A stretch of DNA of 64,000 nucleotides from an uncultured Dehalococcoidia bacterium (GTDB taxonomy: Bacteria > Chloroflexota > Dehalococcoidia > Lucifugimonadales > CATQGZ01), in assembly GCA_958295685.1 (NCBI GenBank), contig OY282365.1, positions 1,240,001-1,304,000 on the forward strand, in the 5' to 3' direction. Positions 54,551-63,556 of this stretch are shown one piece after another. The translations under genes were made by a program, and so were the position numbers. A model generated the notes under the pieces. It saw only the letters and a list, made by a program, of their open reading frames with translations, was not told the origin of the DNA and searched no databases. Position 1 is the first letter of the stretch, and every line of letters starts with the position of its first letter.

Positions 54551-55240
54551 GTGTCACGGATACTTGTGCATGTCGAAGGTGAGACAGAGGAAAACTTCGT
54601 AAAAACTATCCTGGCCCCGCACCTGTACAAACTTGGATACACCAGCGTCAGCGCCCGACTGCTCGGGAAGGCCCGCCGACGAAACCAGCGCGGCGGCATC
54701 CGATCGTGGCCCTCGGTGCGCGCCGACATCCTGAACCACCTCAAAGAAGACAGGGCCGTACTTGCCACCACAATGGTGGACTACTACGCCCTGCCCCCCA
54801 CGTGGCCGGGACGAAAGCAGGCCGTTCCTCGGAATACACTGAGCGAGCGGGCCGCCTCGGTCGAGCAGGCCATCCTGAAAGACATATCGGCTTCACTCAG
54901 CCCCGCTTCCGGTCGCCAACGGTTTGTTCCCTACGTGGTGATGCACGAGTTCGAGGGGCTTCTGTTCAGTGACCCCGACGGGTTCGCCAGAGGCATCGGA
55001 AGACCCGACCTGTCGCCCAACCTCCAGGCAATCCGAGATGCGTTCCGCACCCCTGAAGAGATCAACGACTCCCTGAACACCGCCCCCTCCAAACGGATCC
55101 GCGACCTCTACCAAGGCTATCGGAAGCCTCTGAGGGGCGTCCGGGCCGCAGAGGAAATCGGCCTCGACTCCATTCGTGGCCAATGCCCGCTCTTCAACCG
55201 CTGGATAGAAAAGCTCGAGCAGATGGCCCAGCAGACATAA
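54551..55240 (+). CDS. DUF4276 (TOPRIM-like) effector protein
   Basis: The 229-residue protein starts at GTG with SRILVHVEGETEENFVKTIL, the DUF4276 signature and TOPRIM-like glutamate. VVMHEFEGLLFSDP is the second conserved block. DUF4276 proteins pair with AAA ATPases, in an arrangement like OLD and AbiL-type modules, and are thought to be nucleases. An ATG at 54503 would add 16 residues that overlap the ATPase gene. The defence role is inference from family and context. Confidence 0.8.
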   Translation: MSRILVHVEGETEENFVKTILAPHLYKLGYTSVSARLLGKARRRNQRGGIRSWPSVRADILNHLKEDRAVLATTMVDYYALPPTWPGRKQAVPRNTLSERAASVEQAILKDISASLSPASGRQRFVPYVVMHEFEGLLFSDPDGFARGIGRPDLSPNLQAIRDAFRTPEEINDSLNTAPSKRIRDLYQGYRKPLRGVRAAEEIGLDSIRGQCPLFNRWIEKLEQMAQQT

Positions 55241-55338
55241 CGCCGGCCCCAGGAAATTCCGGCGTTCCGATTACGGAGACAGCCTCCCATGACACCGAAC
55301 AGCCCCAGACGGGCGCCCGTGAGCCCCGTCAACACCAA

Positions 55339-56415
55339 ATGGTAAAGCGGCTGCGGCTATGGGCCATGTCCTGCTCACACGTCGGCACCGACCTCGCCCA
55401 GGGCCGCGAGAGCCTCGCAGACGCAATCCGCCAGTCCGAGCGCGGAGGCGGCGAGGGCGGCCCCCCATTCGACTGGGACCTCGCCGTGCACCTCGGAGAC
55501 CACTCAGGGGGCCAGACCTCGCCCACCGACGAGGAGGGCAGGGAGATAGTCCGCCAGTTCGGGGCATCCACCAAACACAGAAGGGAAGACTTCTACACGA
55601 TCGCGGGCAACCACGACGCCCCCATCGAGCAGGACGCCCCGCTCCAGTGGTGGCTCCGCAAGTGGATCGACCCCGTCGGCGAGAGCACCCGGCACTCAGG
55701 AGTAGACCCCCGCATGATGCCCCACGCGGTGGATGGAACCTGGGAGCGCTACACGTTCCAGGTCGGAAACATACGATTCCTGATGATGAGCGACCGCAAC
55801 GACCTGCCGCGCCCCATCGGGCGGCGCGGCGCCGACAGAGGCGGATACCCCTCCGGCGCCGTCACTCGGGACACGTTCGACTGGTGGAAACGAAACGTCG
55901 AGTCGAACCAAGACTCAGTCATAGTATCCGCCCACCACCACATGCTCAAGGAGACCACCGTAGCCTCCGGCCCCTGGGAGGGCTACCTCCCAGACGGCCA
56001 GGGCGCCTGGCGCTCCCACTACCACGGCTACTTCCCCGACGGCGCCCCGGAGGGAGCATCCTACCTGTACTTCGTCGGCGGCGAGCCCGACGCCCAGGCG
56101 TTCGAGCGCCACGTGCGGAAAAACCCAGGATCCGTGGACCTGTGGCTCGGCGGGCACACCCACGCAAACCCCGACGACCGTAAGGGCGGCCGCTCACACG
56201 TCGAGAGAAAGTGGGACTGCAACTTCGTCAACGCCGCCGCCCTCAGCCAATACCACGGCAGGACCAACGTCCCGATGAGCCGCCTCCTCACGTTCGAGGA
56301 CGGAAGCCCACACGTGAGCGTCCGGTGCTACCTCCACACCTCACAGTACGCCCCGCAGGGCTGGTACAGGCCCGCCGAGCGGACGATCCGGCTCAATCGC
56401 CCCGTCAGGCTCTAA
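55339..56415 (+). CDS. Calcineurin-like metallophosphoesterase
   Basis: The 358 residues show the metallophosphoesterase signature. Its elements are AVHLGDHSGG, YTIAGNHDAP (the GNHD motif), VSAHHHML and GGHTHANP. The N-terminal metal pair is less typical (MSCSHVG). It could act on nucleotides, phosphodiesters or DNA ends. It follows the ATPase-DUF4276 pair after about 100 bases with no clear promoter, so it may belong to the same unit. Confidence 0.8.
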   Translation: MVKRLRLWAMSCSHVGTDLAQGRESLADAIRQSERGGGEGGPPFDWDLAVHLGDHSGGQTSPTDEEGREIVRQFGASTKHRREDFYTIAGNHDAPIEQDAPLQWWLRKWIDPVGESTRHSGVDPRMMPHAVDGTWERYTFQVGNIRFLMMSDRNDLPRPIGRRGADRGGYPSGAVTRDTFDWWKRNVESNQDSVIVSAHHHMLKETTVASGPWEGYLPDGQGAWRSHYHGYFPDGAPEGASYLYFVGGEPDAQAFERHVRKNPGSVDLWLGGHTHANPDDRKGGRSHVERKWDCNFVNAAALSQYHGRTNVPMSRLLTFEDGSPHVSVRCYLHTSQYAPQGWYRPAERTIRLNRPVRL

Positions 56416-56448
56416 AGACCACTAGCACCACACCCCAGACCGCCCCCT

Positions 56449-58281
56449 CTACGCCGCCGCACTCCCGGCCTCAGACCCCTCCAGAGAATCAAAGTTCATG
56501 TGATACAGGTGCGAGTACAGACCGTCCAGCTTCATCAACTGCGCGTGCGTACCCACCTCAGCCACCTCACCCTTGTTCAGAACCACGATCTTGTCCGCCC
56601 CACGAATCGTCGACAACCGGTGCGCTATCACGACCGCTGTCCGGCCCCGCAGCAGGCGCCGCAGCGCCCTCTGCACCAGCATCTCGGTATAGCTGTCGAT
56701 ATTCGCCGTCGCCTCGTCCAGTATCAGTATCCGAGGATTCGCCACGATCGCCCTCGCAAAACTGATCAGCTGACGCTGACCAACGCTCAGGTTCCTCCCA
56801 CGCTCCTCCAGATAAGTGTCGTACCCATCCTCCAGACTCGAAATGAACTCGTGCGCCCCAACCGCCATCGCCGCCTCCGTCATCTGGAGATCCGTCGCCC
56901 TCTCCTGGTTGTACTTGATGTTCTCCCGAATCGTCCCCGAAAACAGGAACGGCTCCTGAAGCACCATGCTCATCTGACCCGCCAGAGACCGACGCGTCAC
57001 GTCCCGAATGTCCCGACCGTCAACCAATATCGAGCCGCGCCCCCTCTTCACGTCGTAGAACCGCGCCAGCAGAGACACCAGAGTGGTCTTCCCCGCCCCC
57101 GTAGGCCCCACTATCGCCACCGTCTGACCCGCCTTGATCTTCAGACTCACGTCCCGCGTCACGTCCTCGTACGGCGTGTAACCGAAACTCACGTTCCGAA
57201 GCTCGATGTCCCCACGCACCCGCGGCAGCGCCGTCGCATCCGGCGAATCCACCAGGTCCGGCTCCTTGTCCAGCAACTCGAATATCCGAGCCCCCGACGC
57301 CATCGACCGCTGAAACTGCGTGTACTGCATCGTCAGGTTCCGTATCGGATCGAAGAACCGCTGTATGTACAGAACGAACGCGATCAGAGCCCCAAGCTCC
57401 AGAGTCCCCCAGCCGGTCATCCCGGACCCGAACAGTATCACCAGCCCGATCGACGACGCCATCAGAATGTCCACCACCGGAATCAGACCCGACACCAGAC
57501 CGGCCGCGTACATGTTCGACCGCTGAACCTCACGAGTCTTCACGTCGAAGCTCTCCAGATTCAGCCGCTGTCGATTCGTACTCTGAACCACACGCACGCC
57601 GCTGATGTTCTCGTTCAGCGCCCCGTTCACTATCGAAACCGAATTCCGAACACGGATGAACGCCTTGATAGCGAACGGCTGCCACAACGCCAGAGCCACC
57701 GCGAACACCGGCAGCACCGACATCGCGATCAACCCCAGCTTGAAGTCCAGAATCAGCAGCGCCACGACTATCCCGCCCAGGCTCAGAATATCCCCCAGCG
57801 TGACGATCACCAGCGACATGAACTCCTGCAGCTGACCCACGTCACCCTGCACGCGCGACATCACCCGCCCCACCTCGGTCTTGTCGTAGAACGAGACCGA
57901 CTGCCGCTGAAGATGCGCGAACATGTCCCGCCGAAGACCGAACAACACCCCCTGACCCACCTTCGCCATAGCCAACTGCTGAACATAGTTCGCCACCAGG
58001 TTGACCACCGCCACACCGATGAATACCCCGAACACCGCGCTCAGACCCGCAAAATCCCCCCCGGTTATGAACCGGTCGATCCCCTCCTTTATCATCCACG
58101 GAAACGCCACCAGCGTCGCCGAAAAGACCAGCATCGACAGAAACGCCACTATCGCCAGGTTCCGGTGAACCAGAATATACGGCAGTATCCGGGTCACCAC
58201 CCGCTTGTCATAGACACTCCCGAACGCCTCCTCGTCACTCGCAGCGCCCCGCCGGGCGCCCGCGAATATCGAACCCATCAT
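56449..58281 (-). CDS. ABC exporter half-transporter, second subunit
   Basis: The 610-residue protein has six membrane helices (about residues 40-330) and an ATPase domain with Walker A GPTGAGKTTLV near 390, signature LSVGQRQL near 495, and Walker B ILILDEATANID. The start overlaps the stop of the partner gene by four bases. Such pairs form heterodimeric exporters for lipids, peptides or drugs. The cargo is unknown. Confidence 0.9.
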   Translation of the reverse strand: MMGSIFAGARRGAASDEEAFGSVYDKRVVTRILPYILVHRNLAIVAFLSMLVFSATLVAFPWMIKEGIDRFITGGDFAGLSAVFGVFIGVAVVNLVANYVQQLAMAKVGQGVLFGLRRDMFAHLQRQSVSFYDKTEVGRVMSRVQGDVGQLQEFMSLVIVTLGDILSLGGIVVALLILDFKLGLIAMSVLPVFAVALALWQPFAIKAFIRVRNSVSIVNGALNENISGVRVVQSTNRQRLNLESFDVKTREVQRSNMYAAGLVSGLIPVVDILMASSIGLVILFGSGMTGWGTLELGALIAFVLYIQRFFDPIRNLTMQYTQFQRSMASGARIFELLDKEPDLVDSPDATALPRVRGDIELRNVSFGYTPYEDVTRDVSLKIKAGQTVAIVGPTGAGKTTLVSLLARFYDVKRGRGSILVDGRDIRDVTRRSLAGQMSMVLQEPFLFSGTIRENIKYNQERATDLQMTEAAMAVGAHEFISSLEDGYDTYLEERGRNLSVGQRQLISFARAIVANPRILILDEATANIDSYTEMLVQRALRRLLRGRTAVVIAHRLSTIRGADKIVVLNKGEVAEVGTHAQLMKLDGLYSHLYHMNFDSLEGSEAGSAAA

Positions 58282-60074
58282 CGCAGCGCCTCCCCGGCCA
58301 GAGACCCAGAAGCCTCTACCTCCCTCATGATCTCCTCCTGAGGACGCAGCTGAAGCTCGTATATCTCACGGTACGGCCCGCGGCTGCCCAACAACTCCTC
58401 GTGCGTCCCACGCTGTACTATCTCCCCGTCCTTCAATACCAATATCGTGTCCGCGCGCCGAATCGTCCCAAGCCTGTGCGCTATGACGAACGTCGTCCGA
58501 CCCCGCATCACCGACTCCATCGCCCGCCGAATCAGACCCTCCGTACCCGCGTCCACGCTCGAAGTCGAATCGTCCAAAATCAATATCGGCGGGTCCAAAA
58601 GCACCGCCCGCGCAATCGCCATCCGCTGCTGCTGACCACCCGACAGCGTCGACCCACGCTCCCCAACCTCCGTGTCATAGCCGTCCGGCAGCGACTCTAT
58701 AACCTCGTGCATCTGAGCCACCTTCGCAGCCTCCACCACCTCCCGCGTCGACGCCCCAGGACGACCATAGGCTATGTTGTCCCGAATGCTCGCCGTGAAC
58801 AAGAAGTTGTCCTGCTGCACTATCCCGACGTTCCGACGCAGCGACTCCAGCGTCACGTCCCGAACGTCCACCCCGTCCACGCTCACCCGGCCCGAACCCA
58901 CGTCGTAAAACCTCGGAATCAGATCCACCACGGTGCTCTTCCCGCTCCCGGGAGCCCCCAGCAGAGCCACCACCTCACCGGGCGACGCCTCGAAGTCGAT
59001 CCCCTTCAACACCGGATGCCGCTCGTCATACCCGAACCGCACACCCTCGAACCGCACCCGACCCTTCGACCGGCCCACCGACCGCGCCCCGGAACGCTCC
59101 CGCACAGGCGACTCGAAGTCCAGTATCTCGAACACCCGCTGACCCGCCGACGCCGCCCGCGCGTACACGTGAACCAGCATCGACGTCATCCGAACGGGCA
59201 TCGCCAATATCTGCATGAACAATATGAACTGCGTCAACTCCCCAGGCGACATACGCCCGTCTATCACCTCGCGGCCGCCGAGCCACAAAATCAGCCCCAG
59301 CGCAGCCACGAACACGAAGTGCGTGAACGACACGTTCATCCCGTGCAGACGCTCAGCCTCCACCGTGTCCTTCACCACGCTCAGATTGTGACGCCTGAAC
59401 TTCCGCTCCTCGTAATCCTCAGACGCGAACGCCCTCACCACCCGCACCCCAGTCAAATTCTCCTGAAGCGTCGTCCCCATCTCCCCCATCTTCTCGTGCG
59501 CCCGAAGCCAAATCCGCCTCATCTTCAGCCTCAGTATCGAAGACTGAATCGCCGCCGGAGGCAGGAAGCTCATGCTGATCAACCCCAGCCGCCAGTCCAT
59601 CAGCAGCAGCAGCGCCGAAACCCCCACGAACAACCCCACGAAGTACGGAGTCCGCACCATACCCATACTCACGAACATCCGCAGACTCTCCACGTCCGAA
59701 ATCGCCCGCGACATCAAATTCCCTGTGTGCTGACGATCGTGAAACCCGAAGCTCATGTGCTGCACGTGATCGTAGAACCGGTTCCGCAGACGATACGCCA
59801 CCCGCTGAGCCAGCGACTCGCTGAAATACGCCTGCCCGAACGACATCACCCCACGCGCCGCGCTCAGACCCACGATCGACCCCGCCGCCGCCAGGATCAC
59901 ACCCCCGGCAACCTCGCCCGTCTGAACCGCCGAGACCACCTCGTCCACCGCGTACCCGATCACCTTCGGCAGAAACAGATACGACACCGCCGCCCCAGCC
60001 GTAGCCGCGTACGCCGCCGCCAGCAGCCGCTTGTGGGCAAACGCCATCCCCATTATGCGAATAACTTCTCTCAA
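58278..60074 (-). CDS. ABC exporter half-transporter, first subunit
   Basis: The 598-residue partner carries the same exporter architecture: membrane helices to about residue 310, then Walker A GAPGSGKSTVV near 375, signature LSGGQQQRM near 480, and Walker B ILILDDSTSSVD. The DDSTSSVD version replaces the catalytic glutamate of Walker B with aspartate, while the partner has DEATANID. The pair therefore has one degenerate and one consensus ATP site, as in TM287/288-type exporters. A palindromic operator lies upstream. Confidence 0.9.
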   Translation of the reverse strand: MREVIRIMGMAFAHKRLLAAAYAATAGAAVSYLFLPKVIGYAVDEVVSAVQTGEVAGGVILAAAGSIVGLSAARGVMSFGQAYFSESLAQRVAYRLRNRFYDHVQHMSFGFHDRQHTGNLMSRAISDVESLRMFVSMGMVRTPYFVGLFVGVSALLLLMDWRLGLISMSFLPPAAIQSSILRLKMRRIWLRAHEKMGEMGTTLQENLTGVRVVRAFASEDYEERKFRRHNLSVVKDTVEAERLHGMNVSFTHFVFVAALGLILWLGGREVIDGRMSPGELTQFILFMQILAMPVRMTSMLVHVYARAASAGQRVFEILDFESPVRERSGARSVGRSKGRVRFEGVRFGYDERHPVLKGIDFEASPGEVVALLGAPGSGKSTVVDLIPRFYDVGSGRVSVDGVDVRDVTLESLRRNVGIVQQDNFLFTASIRDNIAYGRPGASTREVVEAAKVAQMHEVIESLPDGYDTEVGERGSTLSGGQQQRMAIARAVLLDPPILILDDSTSSVDAGTEGLIRRAMESVMRGRTTFVIAHRLGTIRRADTILVLKDGEIVQRGTHEELLGSRGPYREIYELQLRPQEEIMREVEASGSLAGEALR

Positions 60075-60093
60075 AGACCCAAACCCCTACGCT

Positions 60094-60115
60094 CTACAGA
60101 CATAACTGTCCGTAG
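60094..60115. promoter_or_regulatory. Palindromic operator upstream of the ABC exporter genes
   Basis: CTACAGACA and TGTCCGTAG form an inverted repeat with one mismatch around TAAC. It lies 20 bases before the first exporter ATG and next to an AT-rich TTATATC box. The cognate regulator is not identified. Confidence 0.5.
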
Positions 60116-60306
60116 ATATAATTCTTGTACTGTGTTTCATGTATTCGGGAGTAAGTATACCGCCCGATCACCAGACGCGCAAGGCACATGATGCACAATT
60201 ACAGAACAATTATTCATGTACCGATGAGCGAAGAACGGCGAATCACACGGACGTGAAACCGCTGGAAGGCCACCCACTCCCGGGAGCGAAGAACGAGGAA
60301 AACACA

Positions 60307-60338
60307 GAGGAGCAGGCGGCGCGCGCCGCCTGCTCCTC
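60307..60338. terminator. 32-bp perfect palindrome after the sigma-factor operon
   Basis: GAGGAGCAGGCGGCGC and its reverse complement adjoin without a loop. On the minus strand it is followed by TGTGTTTTCC, so it suits termination of the DUF5667 gene. Nothing else is recognised in 60116-60306. Confidence 0.7.
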
Positions 60339-60399
60339 TACACCCTGACCAACCAAACAGAACAGAACGGCCTGAGAAACCGCCCCGCCGACAGGACCC

Positions 60400-61233
60400 C
60401 TACGGCCCCCCGGACGGCACCACCGCCCAGAACGCCCGGCCCGGAGGCATCTCGTCGTCCAGCGCCGTGATGAACAACTGATACCTCAACAGCGTCCGCC
60501 GCAGCATCTGCTGCACCATCGGCTTCTGATCCGGCGGCGCCTCCAACCATATCTCCAGCATCTCCACCCGCATCACCGCCCCGTCACGCTCCAGGCTCGC
60601 CCTGATCTCCACCCTATACCCCGCACTCTCCGGATACACCACAGGCATCTCCGGCAGCACCGCAGGCAGCATCACCCCAGCCAGCATCGCCGCCTCCTCC
60701 AGATGCCGATCCAGACGCTCCACCAGCGCCTCCGCGTCATCCATCCTGCCAACCCTCGTCAGCTTGCGGATCTCCTCCCCACGCTCCCCGGCCAGCCGCG
60801 CGTGAGCATGCGCCCGCGCCTCATCCGACCTGTTCACCCTCAACGTGATGGTCTCCCTCGTCGTCTTGACCCAATACAGCGGATCCCCGGGCACCGTGTC
60901 CGTCGACGACGCAACCGTGGTCCACCCGGCCGTCACAGCCGTCAGCAGCGCCAGAATCAGGCCCAGAACCGCCGGCCGACCGATCAGCCACGACAACACA
61001 GGCCGACGACGCCTCACGCCACGCTCCGCCAGAGCGCGGTTCAGACGCTCCAGACCACGCGCCCGAGCCTCCGGCCTCGCCCCGACCGACGCCGACCGGC
61101 ACGCCGACGCCGTCCCCAACAGCAGCCCCAACTCCTCCGAATGCTCAGGATAACGACGCAGACACTCCGCCGAACTCTCACCCCGTGCCATCCGATCCAG
61201 GCACTCGTTCAGTATGTCGTCGAATCTCCTCAA
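60400..61233 (-). CDS. DUF5667-like membrane protein, putative anti-sigma partner
   Basis: The 277-residue protein has a cytosolic N-terminus (LNECLDRMARGESSAECLRR, an ASD-like helix), one membrane segment at about 86-108, and an extracytoplasmic DUF5667-like domain with TVPGDPLYWVKTTRE and a helical heptad. It is coupled by four bases to the sigma-factor gene. Such membrane partners hold their sigma factor inactive until a signal arrives. The C-terminal third matches nothing I know. Confidence 0.7.
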   Translation of the reverse strand: MRRFDDILNECLDRMARGESSAECLRRYPEHSEELGLLLGTASACRSASVGARPEARARGLERLNRALAERGVRRRRPVLSWLIGRPAVLGLILALLTAVTAGWTTVASSTDTVPGDPLYWVKTTRETITLRVNRSDEARAHAHARLAGERGEEIRKLTRVGRMDDAEALVERLDRHLEEAAMLAGVMLPAVLPEMPVVYPESAGYRVEIRASLERDGAVMRVEMLEIWLEAPPDQKPMVQQMLRRTLLRYQLFITALDDEMPPGRAFWAVVPSGGP

Positions 61234-61841
61234 CTCTCCACCCGTCCCAGCAGCCCCTCGCTGCCACGCGCCTTCGCCGGCGAACTCAAAATCCGCCGCA
61301 GCTTCTTCAACCCAGCGTGCTGAAGCGCCTTCACCGCATTGTCCCTCTTACCCACCGCACGAGCCGTCTCCGCCACCGACAACCCGGCAGCGAACCGCAG
61401 CGAAATCACCTCCCGCTGCAAATCCGTCAACCCGCTCATCGCCGCCTGCACCGGCGCCATACTCATCTCGATGTCCAACTCGTGACCCAGATCCGGAGAG
61501 TACGCCGACGCCGAAGCGGGCGCGTCCTCCAGTGGCGACGCCGGCCTCCTCCCGCGCTTCCTGAAATAATCCACCACCAGATTGTGCGCGATCCTGAACA
61601 ACCACGACGAAAACCGGTGGCCCCTCCACCTGAAAGTGTGAATCGACTCCAGCATCTTCACGAACACCTCCGCCGTAACGTCCTCCGCCTCCAACGCGCT
61701 CCCCGTCTTGAACGACACGTACCGATATATCATGTCGTAGTGATGCTCATACAGAATCGCAAACGACCCCGCGTCGCCCTTCTGGGCTCCGGCAACCGCC
61801 TCTTCCACAGAAGGCTGAACATCACTTCCGCCCTGCGCCAC
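61230..61841 (-). CDS. ECF-like RNA polymerase sigma factor
   Basis: The 203 residues contain region 2 (SALEAEDVTAEVFVKMLES, then GHRFSSWLFRIAHNLVVDYF) and region 4 (LTDLQREVISLRFAAGLSVA and NAVKALQHAGLKKLRR). No region 3 is present, so it is a small group-IV-type factor. The N-terminal 15 residues are variable. It is followed by its probable membrane regulator. Confidence 0.9.
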   Translation of the reverse strand: MAQGGSDVQPSVEEAVAGAQKGDAGSFAILYEHHYDMIYRYVSFKTGSALEAEDVTAEVFVKMLESIHTFRWRGHRFSSWLFRIAHNLVVDYFRKRGRRPASPLEDAPASASAYSPDLGHELDIEMSMAPVQAAMSGLTDLQREVISLRFAAGLSVAETARAVGKRDNAVKALQHAGLKKLRRILSSPAKARGSEGLLGRVES

Positions 61842-61959
61842 GGCTGAATTCCTCTCAGGGGAGCTCCAAGAGTACGGACACGTCGCCCGATGTCACCCTG
61901 CCACTACTATAACGCCCCACAACCACCCCAGGATAGCAACACCCCACTCCATCGGCCCG

Positions 61960-62368
61960 CCCAAAAATTACGCAAGACCCCCACACCCACCGCACACACT
62001 CCCCCCCAATCCTGACAACCTCCACCCGCCACACACATCCCCTCCCAATCCCAATAATCCTAATCCTGACATCACCCCAGTCCCGCCACACACACTCCCT
62101 CCCAATCCTCAAAATCCCCCCATCCCAATAATCCTATCCTGACATCACCCCAGTCCCGCCACACACACTCCCTCCCAATCCTCAAAATCCCCCCATCCCA
62201 ATAATCCTATCCTGACATCACCCCAGTCCCGCCACACACACTCTCCCTCCCAATCCTCAAAATCCCCCCATCCCAATAATCCTGATTCAGACATTCCCCC
62301 CTACCCGCCGACACTCTCCCTCCCAATCCTCAAAATCCCCCCAATCCAGATAATCCTGATTCAGACAA
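61960..62368. repeat. About four tandem copies of a 73-bp repeat
   Basis: Units of roughly 73 bases, each carrying CCTCCCAATCCTCAAAATCC, CCCAATAATCCT and a GACATCACCCCAGTCCCGCC stretch, run from about 62020 to 62368; degenerate sequence precedes them. On the minus strand they include GTCTGAATCAGGATTAT and GGATTGGG, as at 13232-13487. No gene is seen here. Confidence 0.8.
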
Positions 62369-62734
62369 TCACCCCTGCCCGCGCCTGAACCGCACGGACC
62401 GCGCAAACTCCCGCACCGACTCCCACTCCCCCTCCGTCAGATCGCTCACCTCATTCAGACGAGCCAGACCATCCTCATCCGCCGGACCCTCCAACTCATC
62501 CGCAGACACGTACCCCGCCAGCCCCAGCAACTCCCAGTAGGAAACACCCAGCGCCGACGACAGAGCCCGCAGAGTCCCCACCGTCGGACTGAACCGACCC
62601 GACTCCAAATGCCCAACGTACCCGTCACTCATCCCCAAACCCCGCGACAACCCACGCTGCGACAGCCCACGCGCCTCTCGCGCCCCGCGCACCGTGTCCG
62701 CCAACGCCCCGTATGCACGATCATCAGAACTCAT
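62369..62734 (-). CDS. XRE-family transcriptional regulator
   Basis: The 121-residue protein has a helix-turn-helix at residues 12-66 (GLSQRGLSRGLGMSDGYVGH, then GRFSPTVGTLRALSSALGVS) and a C-terminal acidic segment. ATG 62734 follows GGAGGGAGAAGGCG. It resembles phage-type repressors. It is divergent from the promoter and array C at 62865-63099, so it may control that unit. Confidence 0.85.
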   Translation of the reverse strand: MSSDDRAYGALADTVRGAREARGLSQRGLSRGLGMSDGYVGHLESGRFSPTVGTLRALSSALGVSYWELLGLAGYVSADELEGPADEDGLARLNEVSDLTEGEWESVREFARSVRFRRGQG

Positions 62735-62764
62735 CGCCTTCTCCCTCCATGCCCCCAATTCTAC

Positions 62765-62855
62765 CACCACCACCCACCCCCAGGCGCCCACTGCCCACTC
62801 CCCACTCTCCACTCCCCACTCTCCACTCTCCACTGCCCCCTGCCCCCTGCTCCCC
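62765..62855. repeat. CCACTN hexamer tract upstream of the array C promoter
   Basis: Dozens of CCACTC, TCCACT and CCACTG units precede the -35 box by about 10 bases. The tract also separates the XRE gene from its divergent neighbour. Confidence 0.8.
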
Positions 62856-62864
62856 GCCCGACCC

Positions 62865-62893
62865 TTGACACGCTTGTTCGGCGTCTGTATAAT
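62865..62893 (+). promoter_or_regulatory. Consensus sigma-70 promoter
   Basis: TTGACA and TATAAT, both perfect, are exactly 17 bases apart. This is the strongest promoter in the window. Confidence 0.9.
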
Positions 62894-62943
62894 CCTATTC
62901 GTCCGAGCGGAGACACCACCACACCACAAAGGAGAAAGACCCG

Positions 62944-63060
62944 ATGACCCACGCCTCAACCCCATCAGCCGTGCCGCCTCGTAACCCCGTCCCCCATCGG
63001 AATGGGGTGTCGCATAAGTGTCGCAAAGTGTCGCATAAGTGTCGCATGAGTGTCGCATAA
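62944..63060 (+). CDS. Short leader ORF entering array C
   Basis: The 38-residue frame starts MTHASTPSAVPPRNPVPH after AAAGGAGAAAG, a good ribosome site. It runs into the array, giving VSHKCRKVSHKCRMSVA, and ends at a TAA formed by the fifth unit. It parallels the leaders at 3201-3572 and 13114-13194. Confidence 0.5.
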   Translation: MTHASTPSAVPPRNPVPHRNGVSHKCRKVSHKCRMSVA

Positions 63061-63099
63061 GTGTCGCATGAGTGTCGCATAAGTGTCGCATAGTGTCAC
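63008..63099. repeat. Repeat array C: eight GTGTCGC units, 11-bp period
   Basis: Eight GTGTCGCATAA/GTGTCGCATGA units plus a degenerate ninth run with about 11-bp spacing. CAGCTACGAAA follows at about 63129-63139 and GCAAAAAATCTCC at about 63173-63185, inside the start of the next gene. Arrays A and B have the same order. Confidence 0.92.
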
Positions 63100-63148
63100 G
63101 TAATTCCGAGCCGTCTGAGACCCGTCCAGCTACGAAAAGGAGCAGAAT

Positions 63149-63556
63149 TTGAGTGCGAATACGACAGGTCCCGCAAAAAATCTCCTCTCCAACAGGCAGC
63201 AGGAGGCCCTGCCCCAACTCGCCGCCGCCGACTCCATCGCCGAAGGCGCCAGAAGAGCCCAGGTCAACCGCGCCACCGTCTACAGATGGATGCAAGACGA
63301 CGCCTTCCGTGCCGAGTTCAAGCGCCTCCGATCCGAAGCCGCCGAACTCGCCGACGCCGAGATTCAGGGAATCATGCTCAAGGCCGTCGCCGCCATCTAC
63401 GACGCCCTCGACGACAACGCCAGCCCCGAAAAGCTCCGCGCCGCCAAGATCGCCCTCGACGTGGCAATGAAGGTGCGCAACGGCCTCGACCTCGAAAGAC
63501 GCCTCAACCGACTCGACGACGCCCTCTCAACCTACAAGGAGTCGAAACCATGGTGA
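63149..63556 (+). CDS. Terminase-small-subunit-like HTH protein
   Basis: The 135-residue protein starts at TTG after AGGAGCAGAA. Its HTH core, LAAADSIAEGARRAQVNR then ATVYRWMQD, is typical of phage small-terminase and related DNA-binding proteins. The helical C-terminal part (IQGIMLKAVAAIYDALDD, KLRAAKIALDVAMKV) would make the oligomer. It lies directly downstream of array C, so its own array is a possible binding site. No large terminase is in the window; it may lie beyond 64 kb. Confidence 0.7.
   Translation: MSANTTGPAKNLLSNRQQEALPQLAAADSIAEGARRAQVNRATVYRWMQDDAFRAEFKRLRSEAAELADAEIQGIMLKAVAAIYDALDDNASPEKLRAAKIALDVAMKVRNGLDLERRLNRLDDALSTYKESKPW

Noticed and set aside
56500..60191. Plus-strand frames of about 600 residues opposite the ABC exporters
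   Set aside because: Antisense shadows rich in His, Arg and Pro; the minus-strand genes have all family motifs.
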